The notes under the pieces: model-generated | What the model was told of the DNA's origin: nothing | Seen by the model: the letters and a program-made list of their open reading frames with translations, nothing else | The model's database searches: none | Translations under genes and position numbers: made by a program | Part shown: in pieces, positions 1-9,594 of the stretch | Position numbering within the stretch: position 1 is the stretch's first letter | How the letters are laid out: each line of letters opens with the position of its first letter | Source of the DNA: Kiritimatiellota bacterium B12222 | GTDB lineage: Bacteria; Verrucomicrobiota; Kiritimatiellia; SS1-B-03-39; UBA6053 | Direction of reading: 5' to 3' | DNA: 64,000 bases | Assembly: GCA_029719485.1 (NCBI GenBank) | Contig: CP120722.1 | Location: 558,001-622,000, forward strand

Positions 1-424
1 GCACCAAGGGTTCTACTCCAATGACGGCTACCGGTGTACCGGTGAAACTAAACCCGCTCTCTGTGTTTTGCTGAATTTCCAGTTCTTCAGTGATCAGGGT
101 TTCAACGTCTCCATACTGACTATGGCCCGGCTGTAAGGGACTGTCTTTGAGTAAACGATTGGCGTGGGCATGTTGTGACTGTTCCCATTGAGAAACGATT
201 TCCGCATGACAATCCACACAGGTCGCTCCCTCCGGTGGGGGCATTTGCGAATGGGCGACGATATCAAATTGTTCAGTGATACTCTGCGTTGCTGGAGGGG
301 TGTAGGCTTGGGTTTCGGAGGGGTGTTGCTCCCGACATCCTAAATAGCTCACGCCTCCAAACACCATGAGTAACGCCGCAGTTCTACCTAGAATAATGAA
401 AGGAATGCCCGAAAATTTTTGCAT
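1..424 (-). CDS. c-type cytochrome lipoprotein, N-terminal part (runs off window)
   Basis: An open frame starts at the ATG at 424 and continues off the left edge (141 codons visible, no stop). The N-terminus is hydrophobic and ends in a lipobox-like YLGC near residue 30, so it is probably a lipoprotein exported across the inner membrane. A haem-binding CVDCH (CxxCH) motif lies near residue 70, followed by a helix with QWEQSQHAHA. This arrangement is typical of multihaem c-type cytochromes of the c554 / doubled-CXXCH kind, but only the first haem site is in the window. It lies 62 bp downstream of, and co-oriented with, the two YD-like genes. Electron-transfer role is inferred from the haem motif only. 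Confidence 0.6.
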   Translation of the reverse strand, partial: MQKFSGIPFIILGRTAALLMVFGGVSYLGCREQHPSETQAYTPPATQSITEQFDIVAHSQMPPPEGATCVDCHAEIVSQWEQSQHAHANRLLKDSPLQPGHSQYGDVETLITEELEIQQNTESGFSFTGTPVAVIGVEPLV

Positions 425-486
425 GACAAACTATAGAAACACAAAGCCTGTTCAACAATGTTAATAGCATCATATTGTTGAAAAGA

Positions 487-2331
487 TTACTGTATTTCCC
501 ATGTTCCGTCAGCTTGGAGTACCCGGGTTTGGGTGAACAGGGTTTTACCTTGCGGGTTGGTGATCAGCGTACGGGTGCTAGTTCCCGGTGCCCAATTGCC
601 ATCGATTAATTTTCCTTCCGTGCTTTCGGTTTGCAGGATTTTACCTTTGGGGGTTGGGACAAAACGTTGACTATCTTTATTCCAGGTTCCTAAATCGTAA
701 TAATACACAATCATGGAGCCGTCAGCTTTGGTAATGCTGCTGATTTTATTGGAAGCCACAGGATGATCAGGTGCATAATAGTCGGTGAGAGTGCGCAGAT
801 TTTCAGGGGAGCCAAAGGTAGCTTCCGGATCTATGCTTTCTTCGCTGATGTCAAAAAGACAACCATTCGCACGTTTCCCATATACATTCCAGGTCGTAGA
901 AAAGGGAATGCCGTTTCTACGGGTGAATGAGGTGCGGGGACGCTTGTCCGTATCGTCATAAAGATCATCGCTGGTCAAAGGCGTGTAGTCGTACACCGTA
1001 AGCTCGCCCTGGGTCATGGATTGTGAAAAGTCCGCCGGAGGATTTTCAGGGAGGTACGTGTAGTCTTGTTGTTGGATGATGGCTTCGGCAGATGGATCGG
1101 GAAATAGATCCAGCAATTCAGCGACTTCGGGATTTTTTTCTGAGGGTGGGGCGACGACCTGCTTTAGAGGTTTCCACGTTTTTGTGAGGCGGCCCAAATC
1201 ATCATATTCATGTTTGACCCAGTTGCCGTCGGCCGTTTTTTCGAGGGTATGTAAAGTGAGTATTTTTTGGGTGAAGGGATCTTCAATATAGTCGTAGGCA
1301 TTGATGGTTTCTTGGCCATACTTTAGTTTTCTTTCGTAAGTGTTGTTCCACTTTCTATTTTTTAAAAGTATGAATTCTTCATGACGCTGGTTGCGGCCAT
1401 TATCTGAATACCTTTTGCGCACAAAACATTTCATTCCGTCTTCGTTAAAGAAATGATGATCGTCAATTGAGGGAATGTCTTGTCCTTCTACTTTGCAATA
1501 TAACCGGTAGAGCCAAGGCTTATCACCACGGGTCCAGGTCGTGGTGGACTCCAATTCACCATCTTTAAAGCTTTCGATGACCATATAGCGGTATTGATCG
1601 GCTTCGGGTTGATAGAAACGCCCGCTTTTCTTGGGTTTGGCTCCAGGTTTCAGTACATAAAAGCCATTTTCTTTTTGGCTCTGTACTTGATTGATCTCAT
1701 ATTTATCTGTGACACGGGTTTTATCGTCAGGGTATGAAACGATATTAATAGATTTTGTATCTCTGTACTGTTTTATGTGGCCATTTTCATCAAAAAGTAC
1801 TTCAAAACCACTGTCTTTAAAATAATGTTTTTTGCCGTTAGGCGAGATTTTGAAAATAGGAAACCATGGGGGATGACCGTCTTGCGCTTTGGCGTGCAGG
1901 CGATATTGGCTGCCATCAAAATCGGTCACATGAAAATAGGTGGGTTCCCCCACAATGGGTTTTTCATTTTCATCGAGGAGCTCCACTTTGATCTTCTTCC
2001 CATTAATCTTATTACTGAACCCGAATGATTTCCCTTTGGGAATCCTCACCCTGTTGAATAACATATTATTTCCAGAAATTGTTAAGAGCGTAGGGGCGCC
2101 GTTGTCTGCTGTATCCCATATTTTATATATGCCTAGATCACAATAAAATTGTAACCGGTAGGGTTGAGCTTCGTCATCATGAAAATCGTTACCAAATTTA
2201 TAGATATAGCACCGGATTTTTTCATAATTCGTTTCGTTGTTGCCACGATAGATCGAATCGGCGAAATAAGTAGCAAAGAGGAATTTGCTCCATAGCAAAA
2301 TAATAATCAATAGGGGGATTGTGCGTTTCAT
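487..2331 (-). CDS. Secreted YD-repeat-like protein, copy 1 of a tandem pair
   Basis: A 614-residue protein with an N-terminal signal peptide (charged MKR, then a hydrophobic stretch to about residue 20). The middle and C-terminal parts are rich in short Tyr/Trp/Gly beta-strand repeats, including one YD-like repeat (EYDDLGRLTKTW, near residue 375) as in Rhs/YD proteins, and repeats of the TADGNW / LQADGTW type. It is shorter than true Rhs proteins and has no visible toxin tip. The neighbouring gene at 2461-4305 is a paralogue of exactly the same length; the last 270 residues are nearly identical while the first 340 are clearly diverged. Probably periplasmic or cell-surface; I cannot name a function. 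Confidence 0.75.
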   Translation of the reverse strand: MKRTIPLLIIILLWSKFLFATYFADSIYRGNNETNYEKIRCYIYKFGNDFHDDEAQPYRLQFYCDLGIYKIWDTADNGAPTLLTISGNNMLFNRVRIPKGKSFGFSNKINGKKIKVELLDENEKPIVGEPTYFHVTDFDGSQYRLHAKAQDGHPPWFPIFKISPNGKKHYFKDSGFEVLFDENGHIKQYRDTKSINIVSYPDDKTRVTDKYEINQVQSQKENGFYVLKPGAKPKKSGRFYQPEADQYRYMVIESFKDGELESTTTWTRGDKPWLYRLYCKVEGQDIPSIDDHHFFNEDGMKCFVRKRYSDNGRNQRHEEFILLKNRKWNNTYERKLKYGQETINAYDYIEDPFTQKILTLHTLEKTADGNWVKHEYDDLGRLTKTWKPLKQVVAPPSEKNPEVAELLDLFPDPSAEAIIQQQDYTYLPENPPADFSQSMTQGELTVYDYTPLTSDDLYDDTDKRPRTSFTRRNGIPFSTTWNVYGKRANGCLFDISEESIDPEATFGSPENLRTLTDYYAPDHPVASNKISSITKADGSMIVYYYDLGTWNKDSQRFVPTPKGKILQTESTEGKLIDGNWAPGTSTRTLITNPQGKTLFTQTRVLQADGTWEIQ

Positions 2332-2460
2332 GATCTATCTGTTTTGCCTTTTCATACTGTAGGTGCAATCAGAAATTAGATGAAGTCCCAAAGAAAACTA
2401 TTCTGGTGAGGGGCGGAGATGTTCAGGTGGGCAGATGCCTTTCCTGTTTGTCAGTATAGA

Positions 2461-4305
2461 TTATTGTATTTCCCATGTTCCGTCAGCTTGGAGTACCCGG
2501 GTTTGGGTGAACAGGGTTTTACCTTGCGGGTTGGTGATCAGCGTGCGGGTGCTAGTTCCCGGTGCCCAATTGCCATCGATTAATTTTCCTTCCGTGCTTT
2601 CGGTTTGCAGGATTTTACCTTTGGGAGTTGGAACAAAACGTTGACTATCTTTATTCCAGGTTCCTAAATCGTAATAATACACAATCATGGAGCCGTCAGC
2701 TTTGGTAATGCTGCTGATTTTATTGGAAGCCACAGGATGATCAGGTGCATAATAGTCGGTGAGAGTGCGCAGATTTTCAGGGGAGCCAAAGGTAGCTTCC
2801 GGATCAGTGCTTTCTTCGCTGATGTCAAAAAGACAACCATTCGCACGTTTCCCATATACATACCAGGTCGTAGAAAAGGGAATACCGTTTCTACGGGTGA
2901 ATGAGGTGCGGGGACGTTTGTCCGTATCGTCATAAAGATCATCGCTGGTCAAAGGCGTGTAGTCGTACACCGTAAGCTCGCCCTGGATCATGGATTGTGA
3001 AAAGTCCTCCGGAGGATTTTCAGGGAGGTAGCTATACTTTTGCTGTTTCGTCATGGCTTCGGCAGATGGATCGGGAAATAGATCCAGCAATTCAGCCACT
3101 TCGGGATCTTTTTCTGGGGGTGGGGCGACGACCTGCTTTAGAGGTTTCCACGTTTTTGTGAGGCGACCCAAATCATCATATTCATGTTTGACCCAGTTGC
3201 CGTCGGCCGTTTTTTCGAGGGTATGTAATTTGAGGGTTTCTTGAGTGAAAGGGTCTTCTATATAGTCATAAGCATTAATGGTTTCTTCACCGTTTCTCAC
3301 TCTTCTTTCGTAACGAGGTTGCCATCCTAGTTTTCGATCGTGAAAGGATCTTCTATCCAGTTGATGGTTTCCATTATAAGTGAAACTTTTGCGTTCTAAA
3401 GTTCGGACGCCTTCTTCATCATCATAATAGTAATCGTCCTCTTCCAGGATGTCTTGTCCTTCTTTTTTGGTTTGAAAACGAAAAACATAGGGATTCTCAC
3501 CTTTGGTCCACGTGGTGGTACTGTGCAGCTGTCCATCATGGTACGATTCGTAGACCATATAACGGTATTTATCTGCTTTAGGATGAGTAAGTCGTCTACT
3601 TTGACTGGGTTTGCTACCTGTTTTAGGCACATAAATACCATTATGTTTTTTCGCCTGCATAAGATACATAGGGTATTTTTCCATGATCCGAGTATTTTCA
3701 TCCGGATAAGAAATAATATAGATGTCGGATAGATCTCGAAACTGTTTGAAATGGCCATTGTCATCAAAAATGATTTCGAATCCACTGTCTGCAAATAAAT
3801 GTTTTTCCCCTTCAGGGGTAACTTTGTAAATGGGAAAGCCTACACTATGCCCTTCGCCAGCTTTGGCATGCAGTCGATATTGGGTGCCATCATAATCGGT
3901 TACATGAAAGTAGGTGGGCTCACCTACAATGGGTTCTTCATTTTCGTCCAGTAGTTGGAGCTTAATTTTTTTCCCATTCGATGACCTGCTTTGCCCTTCG
4001 GATTTACCATCAGGTATATTCACTCTGATGAATTTCATATTCCCGCGAACAACTGTTAGTGAAGCAGGGGCTCCGTTAGGTCTCGTCTCCCATATGGTAT
4101 AAATTCCTAAATCACTATAAAACTTAAGCCGATATGGTTGGGTTTCGTCATCATGAAAATCAGTCCCGTATTTGTAAACATAGAATTTGATATTGTGATA
4201 ATCGGTTTCCTCCGTTTCATGATAGAGCGATTCGGATGAATAGGAGCCAAAAAGAAAGGTGAACCACAGAAAAACCGAAAGGAGGGTGGGGAGAAAAATT
4301 TTCAT
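2461..4305 (-). CDS. Secreted YD-repeat-like protein, copy 2 of a tandem pair
   Basis: Also 614 residues with a signal peptide (MKIFLPTLLSVFLWFTFLFG). Same plan as the gene downstream at 487-2331: diverged N-terminal region, then the YD-like repeat EYDDLGRLTKTW and a C-terminal region whose last ~115 residues are identical to copy 1. The sequences just upstream of the two starts (about 2340-2385 and 4320-4365) also match in stretches (TTTTGCCTTTT, GGCAATCAGAAA/GTGCAATCAGAAA), so the duplicated unit included the promoter-proximal region. Divergent from asnS. Function unknown; a surface or periplasmic role is inferred from the signal peptide. Confidence 0.75.
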   Translation of the reverse strand: MKIFLPTLLSVFLWFTFLFGSYSSESLYHETEETDYHNIKFYVYKYGTDFHDDETQPYRLKFYSDLGIYTIWETRPNGAPASLTVVRGNMKFIRVNIPDGKSEGQSRSSNGKKIKLQLLDENEEPIVGEPTYFHVTDYDGTQYRLHAKAGEGHSVGFPIYKVTPEGEKHLFADSGFEIIFDDNGHFKQFRDLSDIYIISYPDENTRIMEKYPMYLMQAKKHNGIYVPKTGSKPSQSRRLTHPKADKYRYMVYESYHDGQLHSTTTWTKGENPYVFRFQTKKEGQDILEEDDYYYDDEEGVRTLERKSFTYNGNHQLDRRSFHDRKLGWQPRYERRVRNGEETINAYDYIEDPFTQETLKLHTLEKTADGNWVKHEYDDLGRLTKTWKPLKQVVAPPPEKDPEVAELLDLFPDPSAEAMTKQQKYSYLPENPPEDFSQSMIQGELTVYDYTPLTSDDLYDDTDKRPRTSFTRRNGIPFSTTWYVYGKRANGCLFDISEESTDPEATFGSPENLRTLTDYYAPDHPVASNKISSITKADGSMIVYYYDLGTWNKDSQRFVPTPKGKILQTESTEGKLIDGNWAPGTSTRTLITNPQGKTLFTQTRVLQADGTWEIQ

Positions 4306-4426
4306 TGTCCATATATTTTGCCTTTTAACCCTATAGTGGCAATCAGAAACTTAGCTAAAGCTGTTCAGTTAGGGACAGGCATCTTTCGCACTTGTCAGAA
4401 AAGATTACGCGGTCTAAAGAATCGGT

Positions 4427-5926
4427 ATGTCTACTTTCAGTACCGTTTCCCTTCTTCCTGGCCTCCTAAATGAAACCGTTACCTTGCGGGGCTGGATTCG
4501 TGCCATTCGGTCCAGTGGTAAAATTCGGTTTGTAGAATTTCGCGATGGATCGGGCACCTGTCAGTGTACGGTGGAAGCCATTCATCCCGAAGCATTTGCC
4601 GCATTAGAGCATTGTGGACAGGAAACCAGTTTGGCTGTTACCGGTGTGGTGAAAGCTGAACCTCGGAGTCCAGGGGGCGTGGAAGTTTCGGTTACGGACG
4701 TTTCCATTTATCAAATCGCTGAAGAGTATCCCATTTCCCGCAAAGAGCATGGGGTTGATTTTTTGATGCAACATCGGCATTTGTGGTTACGTAGTCCGCG
4801 TCAGGAGGCGATTTTGCGGGTGCGTCATCGTATTATTTCCGCTGCGCGTGAATTTTTTGACTTGGATGGATTTACACTCATCGACACTCCCATTTTTCAA
4901 CCGGGAGCGGCGGAAGGGGCGGGCACCTTGTTTGATGTGGATTATTTTGGTTCTCCCGCCTATCTCGCGCAAACCGGTCAGCTTTACTTGGAAACCGCGG
5001 CCATGGCCATGGGCAAGGTCTACTGCTTTGGTCCTACATTTCGTGCTGAAAAAAGTAAAACCCGTCGACACCTCACCGAATTTTGGATGATAGAGCCCGA
5101 AGTGGCTTTTTATGAATTAGAAGATTTAGAAAGGTTGTCGGAAAATTTCCTCAGTCATATCGTTCAGTCAGTGCTTCAACATAACCGGGCGGATTTGGAA
5201 GCATTAGGACGGGATGTATCTCTATTGGAAACCATTCAGGCACCTTTTCCGCGTTTGACCTATAGTGAGGCGGTTGAATTACTGCATAACCCAGCCTTGC
5301 ATGAAAAGTTGGAACAGGAATTGGCGGCGGAACAACAACGTTGCAAAGAGTTGAACCAAAGCATCACGGATCTTGAACATCAGTTATCGCAAGTGAGCAA
5401 AGCGTGGAAGGTAGAGAAACTGAAAAAGGAAATTCAAGAACTGCAGGATCAGGTCAAAGAACTCGAGCTGTGGATCAGCAATCAGCCGGCGCATATCGAA
5501 GATGCCAAAAGCTTTGAGTGGGGTCATGATTTTGGGGGCGATGAAGAAACCATTTTAAGTAAACAGTTTGAGAGGCCTTTGATCGTCACGGAGTATCCGA
5601 AAGAGGTCAAAGCATTTTATATGAAAGAAAATGAAGCGGATCCGCGAACGGTGCGCAACTTGGATGTGTTGGCTCCTGAAGGCTATGGAGAAATCATCGG
5701 TGGCAGTCAGCGCGAAGACGATTTAGATAAACTGTTGTCCCGCATGCAAGCTGAAGGCATGGATCCTGAACCTTATCAGTGGTATTTGGATTTGCGCCGC
5801 TATGGATCCGTGCCCCACGGGGGATTTGGATTAGGTATTGAGCGTACGGTTTCTTGGATCTGCGGTCTCAAACATATTCGTGAAACCATTCCTTTTCCCC
5901 GTCTCATGGGAAGAATGCAACCCTAG
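4427..5926 (+). CDS. asnS: Asparagine--tRNA ligase with coiled-coil insertion
   Basis: Class IIb aminoacyl-tRNA synthetase of 499 residues that charges tRNA-Asn. It has the N-terminal OB fold ([20 protein letters not shown], from residue 21), class II motif 2 ([21 protein letters not shown], near residues 205-225) and the C-terminal motif 3 ([17 protein letters not shown]). The signature [19 protein letters not shown] and the [12 protein letters not shown] segment favour AsnRS over AspRS. Between residues about 287 and 358 there is a strongly charged, predicted coiled-coil insertion (repeated E/K/Q heptads). Some AsnRS are known to carry an insert at this position. Divergent from the YD-like pair. 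Confidence 0.95.
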   Translation: MSTFSTVSLLPGLLNETVTLRGWIRAIRSSGKIRFVEFRDGSGTCQCTVEAIHPEAFAALEHCGQETSLAVTGVVKAEPRSPGGVEVSVTDVSIYQIAEEYPISRKEHGVDFLMQHRHLWLRSPRQEAILRVRHRIISAAREFFDLDGFTLIDTPIFQPGAAEGAGTLFDVDYFGSPAYLAQTGQLYLETAAMAMGKVYCFGPTFRAEKSKTRRHLTEFWMIEPEVAFYELEDLERLSENFLSHIVQSVLQHNRADLEALGRDVSLLETIQAPFPRLTYSEAVELLHNPALHEKLEQELAAEQQRCKELNQSITDLEHQLSQVSKAWKVEKLKKEIQELQDQVKELELWISNQPAHIEDAKSFEWGHDFGGDEETILSKQFERPLIVTEYPKEVKAFYMKENEADPRTVRNLDVLAPEGYGEIIGGSQREDDLDKLLSRMQAEGMDPEPYQWYLDLRRYGSVPHGGFGLGIERTVSWICGLKHIRETIPFPRLMGRMQP

Positions 5927-5955
5927 GGACTATAACGCAAAGGGAATGCCGTGGC

Positions 5956-6447
5956 CTAGGCCGGATCACTGCCGGGTGGATTTGTTTGCTTTTGGTAGTC
6001 GAGCATGAGGTCGAGCAGGGCTTCGGCTTTCATGCCGTAGGTCTCGGGCAGAGCGGCTTGGAATCCACTTATGGCTTCGCTCATTTTTTGGCCAACTTGG
6101 GGAGGGCTCTCTGTGGGATGATAGCTCCAGCCCACCATTTTTTTAACCACAAGCATATTTTGACGAAAGCGAATGACCCCCATGCTGTCGATTTCCTGCC
6201 AGGAAACGCTACTGGTTTTAAACATGGAAGTGAAAGAAAACCCGTGATCGTCTAGTACCAGATAACTGGCATTGGGGAAGAGTTGTACGACAAAAATAAG
6301 GCTGCAAAGGCCAAAAAAGCCTGCGATCAACAGGCCGATTTTCTCTCCGCCCAGAAACATAAATACGCCACCAGTGGTGAGGAGCGTTGACAGGAAAAGC
6401 ATCAAAACGCTTTTCCATTTCGTGGGGGTGAGGCGGAGGGATTTCAC
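5956..6447 (-). CDS. Small membrane protein with PH-like C-terminal half (STM3941-like)
   Basis: 163 residues. Two adjacent hydrophobic segments lie at about residues 13-32 and 36-54, followed by a soluble domain with the pattern YLVLDDHGFSFTSMF...SWQEIDSMGV. This layout (two membrane helices, then a PH-like beta domain) is that of STM3941-type hypothetical proteins. The gene is 9 bp downstream of the DJ-1/PfpI gene on the same strand and may share its transcript. No enzymatic motif is visible and function is unknown. Confidence 0.6.
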   Translation of the reverse strand: MKSLRLTPTKWKSVLMLFLSTLLTTGGVFMFLGGEKIGLLIAGFFGLCSLIFVVQLFPNASYLVLDDHGFSFTSMFKTSSVSWQEIDSMGVIRFRQNMLVVKKMVGWSYHPTESPPQVGQKMSEAISGFQAALPETYGMKAEALLDLMLDYQKQTNPPGSDPA

Positions 6448-6456
6448 AATGGCTTT

Positions 6457-6963
6457 CTATTTTAATGCCTTCACAAAAGCCAAGGACCAGGGGGCGAGAT
6501 CTTTCGGGGTGCGGGCAGCAATTTGATTGCCATCGATAACGACGGCTTCATCTACCCAGGTTGCCCCTGCATTAGTCATGTCATCTTTGATGCCGACGGT
6601 ACTGGTGGTTTTACGTCCATCAAGCACTTTGGCTGAAATCAGGATCCATCCCGCGTGGCAAATATGGGCGATGGGTTTGTTGGCATCATTAAATTCTTTG
6701 ACCAGGGATAAAACTTTAGGATCCCGACGCAATTTATCCGGAGCAAATCCACCGGGGACCAGCAGAGCATCAAAATCAGCACTGTTCATATCATCAATCG
6801 CGGCATCACTGACACAGGGATACCCATGTTTTCCCTGGTAGGTTTCCCCGGCATTCGGAGCGGCGACGACAACCGAATATCCTTCTTCTTCTAAACGGAT
6901 TTTGGGATACCAGAGTTCAAGGTCTTCGTACACATGATCGATGATGGCTAAGATTTTTTTCAT
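6457..6963 (-). CDS. DJ-1/PfpI family protein (class I glutamine amidotransferase-like)
   Basis: 168 residues, usual length for PfpI/YhbO-type proteins. The nucleophile elbow is AHICHAGW with the reactive cysteine at C102 followed by the family histidine H103; the conserved acidic residue is E13 in HVYEDLELWYP; the LLVPGG strand is present near residue 67. Members are described as proteases, glyoxalases or protein/nucleotide deglycases that act on methylglyoxal adducts, mostly cytosolic stress proteins; sequence alone does not decide between these. Co-oriented with the membrane-protein gene at 5956. Confidence 0.88.
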   Translation of the reverse strand: MKKILAIIDHVYEDLELWYPKIRLEEEGYSVVVAAPNAGETYQGKHGYPCVSDAAIDDMNSADFDALLVPGGFAPDKLRRDPKVLSLVKEFNDANKPIAHICHAGWILISAKVLDGRKTTSTVGIKDDMTNAGATWVDEAVVIDGNQIAARTPKDLAPWSLAFVKALK

Positions 6964-7086
6964 TCATTCATGATAGATGGAAAATTGAGTATTACCAATT
7001 ATTTATGAGTTCGGTTTTACATTCGATGGAGATGCCGATAGCGGTAGCAGGTGATTCCTTATAGACCCATCACCCCTTAAATTTAT

Positions 7087-7890
7087 ATGGCCCTCTTTCA
7101 TACACATTTTTTTTCTGAAGTCCTTCGTATGCAATCTGAGGCCACGGTAATTCTACCGCAGGCATCCACAGGATCCCAAATCGGGATTGAAACGGCTGCG
7201 GCGCGTAAATCCTGGCCTTGTCTATGGTTGTTGCACGGTTTGTCAGACGATCATACCACCTGGACGCGTCGCACATCGATCGAACGCTACGCTGAAGAGG
7301 CGGGATGTGCCGTGGTGATGCCGAATGGCCATCGCAGTTTTTATACGGATATGAAACAAGGGGGAAAATACTGGACCTATATCAGTGAAGAGCTTCCGAC
7401 CGTGATGCGGAGTTTTTTTCCAATTTCAGACCGGCGCGAAGATAATGCCGTAGCAGGATTGTCAATGGGGGGCTATGGTGCGGCGAAATGGTTGTTGCGA
7501 AAGCCCGATGACTTTATTGCGGGAGCGTCCTTATCAGGTGCTGTGGATATCTGCGGGCGAATGAAGAAATTAATGGCAGAAGAACCTGATAGTGAAACGG
7601 CAAAGACACTGTATTTGAATTTTGGAAAAGAGTTGCCTGAAAATGCCGATGATGATCTTTTAACCCAGTTAAAAAATACGGGTGAGCGTAAAAATTTACC
7701 TGCTCTTTTGCAAATTTGTGGAACAGAAGATTTTCTGTATGACGATAATTTATTGTTTAAAAAAACAGCGGAACAGGTGGGATATCCCTTGAGCTATTTG
7801 GAGCGGCCCGGTGAACACAACTGGGCTTTTTGGGAAGAGGCCATTCAAGATGTATTGGCGTGGTTGCCGGAACAGGGCTTTGGACGTTAA
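7087..7890 (+). CDS. Alpha/beta-hydrolase esterase (EstA / S-formylglutathione-hydrolase-like)
   Basis: 267 residues, esterase-D-like alpha/beta hydrolase. The nucleophile is S126 in GLSMGGYG, the oxyanion segment is HGLSDDHTTW (residues 50-59), the acid is probably the Asp in GTEDFLYDDN near residue 216 and the His is in GEHNWAFWEE near residue 246. The first ATG is chosen because the opening (FHTHFFSEVL..MQSEATVILPQ) matches the start of tributyrin-esterase-like family members. Cytosolic, no signal peptide. The substrate cannot be read from the sequence; short-chain acyl esters are likely. Confidence 0.85.
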   Translation: MALFHTHFFSEVLRMQSEATVILPQASTGSQIGIETAAARKSWPCLWLLHGLSDDHTTWTRRTSIERYAEEAGCAVVMPNGHRSFYTDMKQGGKYWTYISEELPTVMRSFFPISDRREDNAVAGLSMGGYGAAKWLLRKPDDFIAGASLSGAVDICGRMKKLMAEEPDSETAKTLYLNFGKELPENADDDLLTQLKNTGERKNLPALLQICGTEDFLYDDNLLFKKTAEQVGYPLSYLERPGEHNWAFWEEAIQDVLAWLPEQGFGR

Positions 7891-8346
7891 AGAAACTAGG
7901 GTTGATTTTTCGGCTACATGTTTGATGTAGTCAAAACGTTGATTTTGCGCCCGGGTAATGGATCTCTTTAATAGCAGGGTCGTGAGAAAAGGGGCGAAGG
8001 GTCGTTGAACTTCCAGCCGATCTTCCATGAGCGTGTTGCCATGTGAACTTCGGCTAAAGCTATAATGATGAGTAAAGGTGGCTAAGAGCCCTTTGATTTT
8101 TTGATCCTTGAATGTGTAGGGCGCCTCCATTTCACTCATCTGCGTACGCATTTGAAAAGGGCATCCAAAATATTGTGCCTGCCACAAAGTTTCATTTTCG
8201 TTTTCAGCCAAACCTGTGGTTTTACGCTCCAAGCGTTTTGGCTTTAATGCCTGTGCCTGCGGCAACATGTACATCAATATCCCGTGCTAAATCAAAGCAG
8301 CGTTCTATGGGGCGTGAATGAGTTGAGAATGGACAAGTATCATCAT
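7750..8346 (-). pseudogene. SRPBCC-family gene broken by two compensating frameshifts
   Basis: The ATG at 8346 lies 1 bp after the hemW stop on the same strand. Its frame reads MMILVHSQLIHAP and stops at 8305-8307. The frame shifted by one continues the homology (IERCFDLARDIDVHV..GTGIKAKTL) and stops at 8222-8224. The original frame then resumes with ERKTTGLAENENETLWQAQYFG, and on through FTHHYSF and LEVQRPFAPF. Joined, these segments give the usual ligand-binding SRPBCC protein of about 150 residues. The two shifts cancel each other. The last frame stays open to 7750, running into the esterase gene antisense; the natural end is probably near 7905. Either a decaying gene or two sequencing errors. 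Confidence 0.6.
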
Positions 8347-8347
8347 A

Positions 8348-9508
8348 TTAAATAAATTCCCGGAACAGACTGTCACTTATTAAATAAGCAGAAGGATGTA
8401 ATTTGAGGGTGTCTTCTTGGCGTATGATCCATTGGGCATCTTCCCACACTTGCAGAGATGCTCCCAAAAGATCTTCGATACGGTGTCCGCTTTGCTTAAA
8501 AAAATCATGTTCATTTACGCCTTCGATGAGGCGGAGTTGGGTCATCAATAGCTCGCGGGCTTTGGCTGTAGGTTCTAAGTGTTCAGCTTCGCTGATACAG
8601 CTTCCTTTCCCTTCGCAAAATTTTTGAATGTAGGTGCTGAGATCCGGAAGAGTGGACCAGCGTTTTCCATTCACATGTGAATGTGCAGAAGGACCAACAC
8701 CGTAGTATTCGCCACCTCGCCAGTAGTTCAAATTATGCAGGCATTCGTAACCGGGTTTCCCAAAACTAAAAAGTTCATATTGGGGATACCCACAACGGGA
8801 AAGGCCTTGACGAATTTCCGTATACTCACGGGCCGTGACTTTTTCATCAGGTTCTTGCAGGAAACCTTGATCTCTCATTTCCGTGAAAGCCGTGCCGGGT
8901 TCAAACTCGAGACTGTACCAACTCACATGTTCCGGGTTAAGGGATTGGATGGCTTCTAGATTGATACTTAAATCCTGACACTCCGTCTGTGGTAATGCAA
9001 ACAGGAGGTCGATGCTCAGATTTTGTACGCCCGCATTTCGAAGCAATGCCACGGCTTCGTGCGCGTCGTTTGCGTCGTGAATGCGTCCGAGAGATTGGAG
9101 CATGCGGTCACTAAAACTTTGCACTCCAAGGGATACCCGATTCACACCTTGTTTCACTAAAAATTCTGCCATGTCTTGATCCAAGGTTCCCGGATTGGCT
9201 TCGCAGCAAAATTCGGTCACATGGGAGAAATCGATATGACGTTTTAAAGAGGAGAATAATTTGCTCAATTCCGACACGCCCATTTCGGTAGGCGTGCCTC
9301 CACCAATGTAAATGGTGCGGGGTTGAAAATGGTCGGGCAAGCTCGCGAGTTCCGCATCTAAGGCTTGTAGAAAGCGATGGTGTTTCAGAGAGCGAAATTC
9401 CTGGATGCGTTTCGAGGGTGGTCCGTCCCCCAGGGGCAGCACATAAAAATCGCAATAGAGACATCTCCGCACACAGAAGGGGACATGGAGGTAGAGAGAA
9501 GAGGTCAT
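8348..9508 (-). CDS. hemW: Radical SAM heme chaperone HemW-like (coproporphyrinogen oxidase-like)
   Basis: 386 residues, normal HemW length. The radical-SAM cluster motif CVRRCLYCDFY gives C12, C16 and C19, with the SAM-binding glycine motif YIGGGTPT near residue 80 and the family segment RVSLGVQSF. The C-terminal HemW domain follows. HemW has been described as a heme chaperone that inserts heme into cytochromes; many members are annotated as oxygen-independent coproporphyrinogen oxidase, but the four-cysteine arrangement of true HemN is absent (after CLYCDF there is Y, not a further cysteine). Cytosolic. The broken SRPBCC gene follows after 1 bp. Confidence 0.88.
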   Translation of the reverse strand: MTSSLYLHVPFCVRRCLYCDFYVLPLGDGPPSKRIQEFRSLKHHRFLQALDAELASLPDHFQPRTIYIGGGTPTEMGVSELSKLFSSLKRHIDFSHVTEFCCEANPGTLDQDMAEFLVKQGVNRVSLGVQSFSDRMLQSLGRIHDANDAHEAVALLRNAGVQNLSIDLLFALPQTECQDLSINLEAIQSLNPEHVSWYSLEFEPGTAFTEMRDQGFLQEPDEKVTAREYTEIRQGLSRCGYPQYELFSFGKPGYECLHNLNYWRGGEYYGVGPSAHSHVNGKRWSTLPDLSTYIQKFCEGKGSCISEAEHLEPTAKARELLMTQLRLIEGVNEHDFFKQSGHRIEDLLGASLQVWEDAQWIIRQEDTLKLHPSAYLISDSLFREFI

Positions 9509-9594
9509 GAGTTGGCTATGGAAAAGGCGAGGAACGAGGGCATGAAAAAGGTCATGAAAACTTCATGACCTGCAGTGATCTGAAAGGCCTTACT

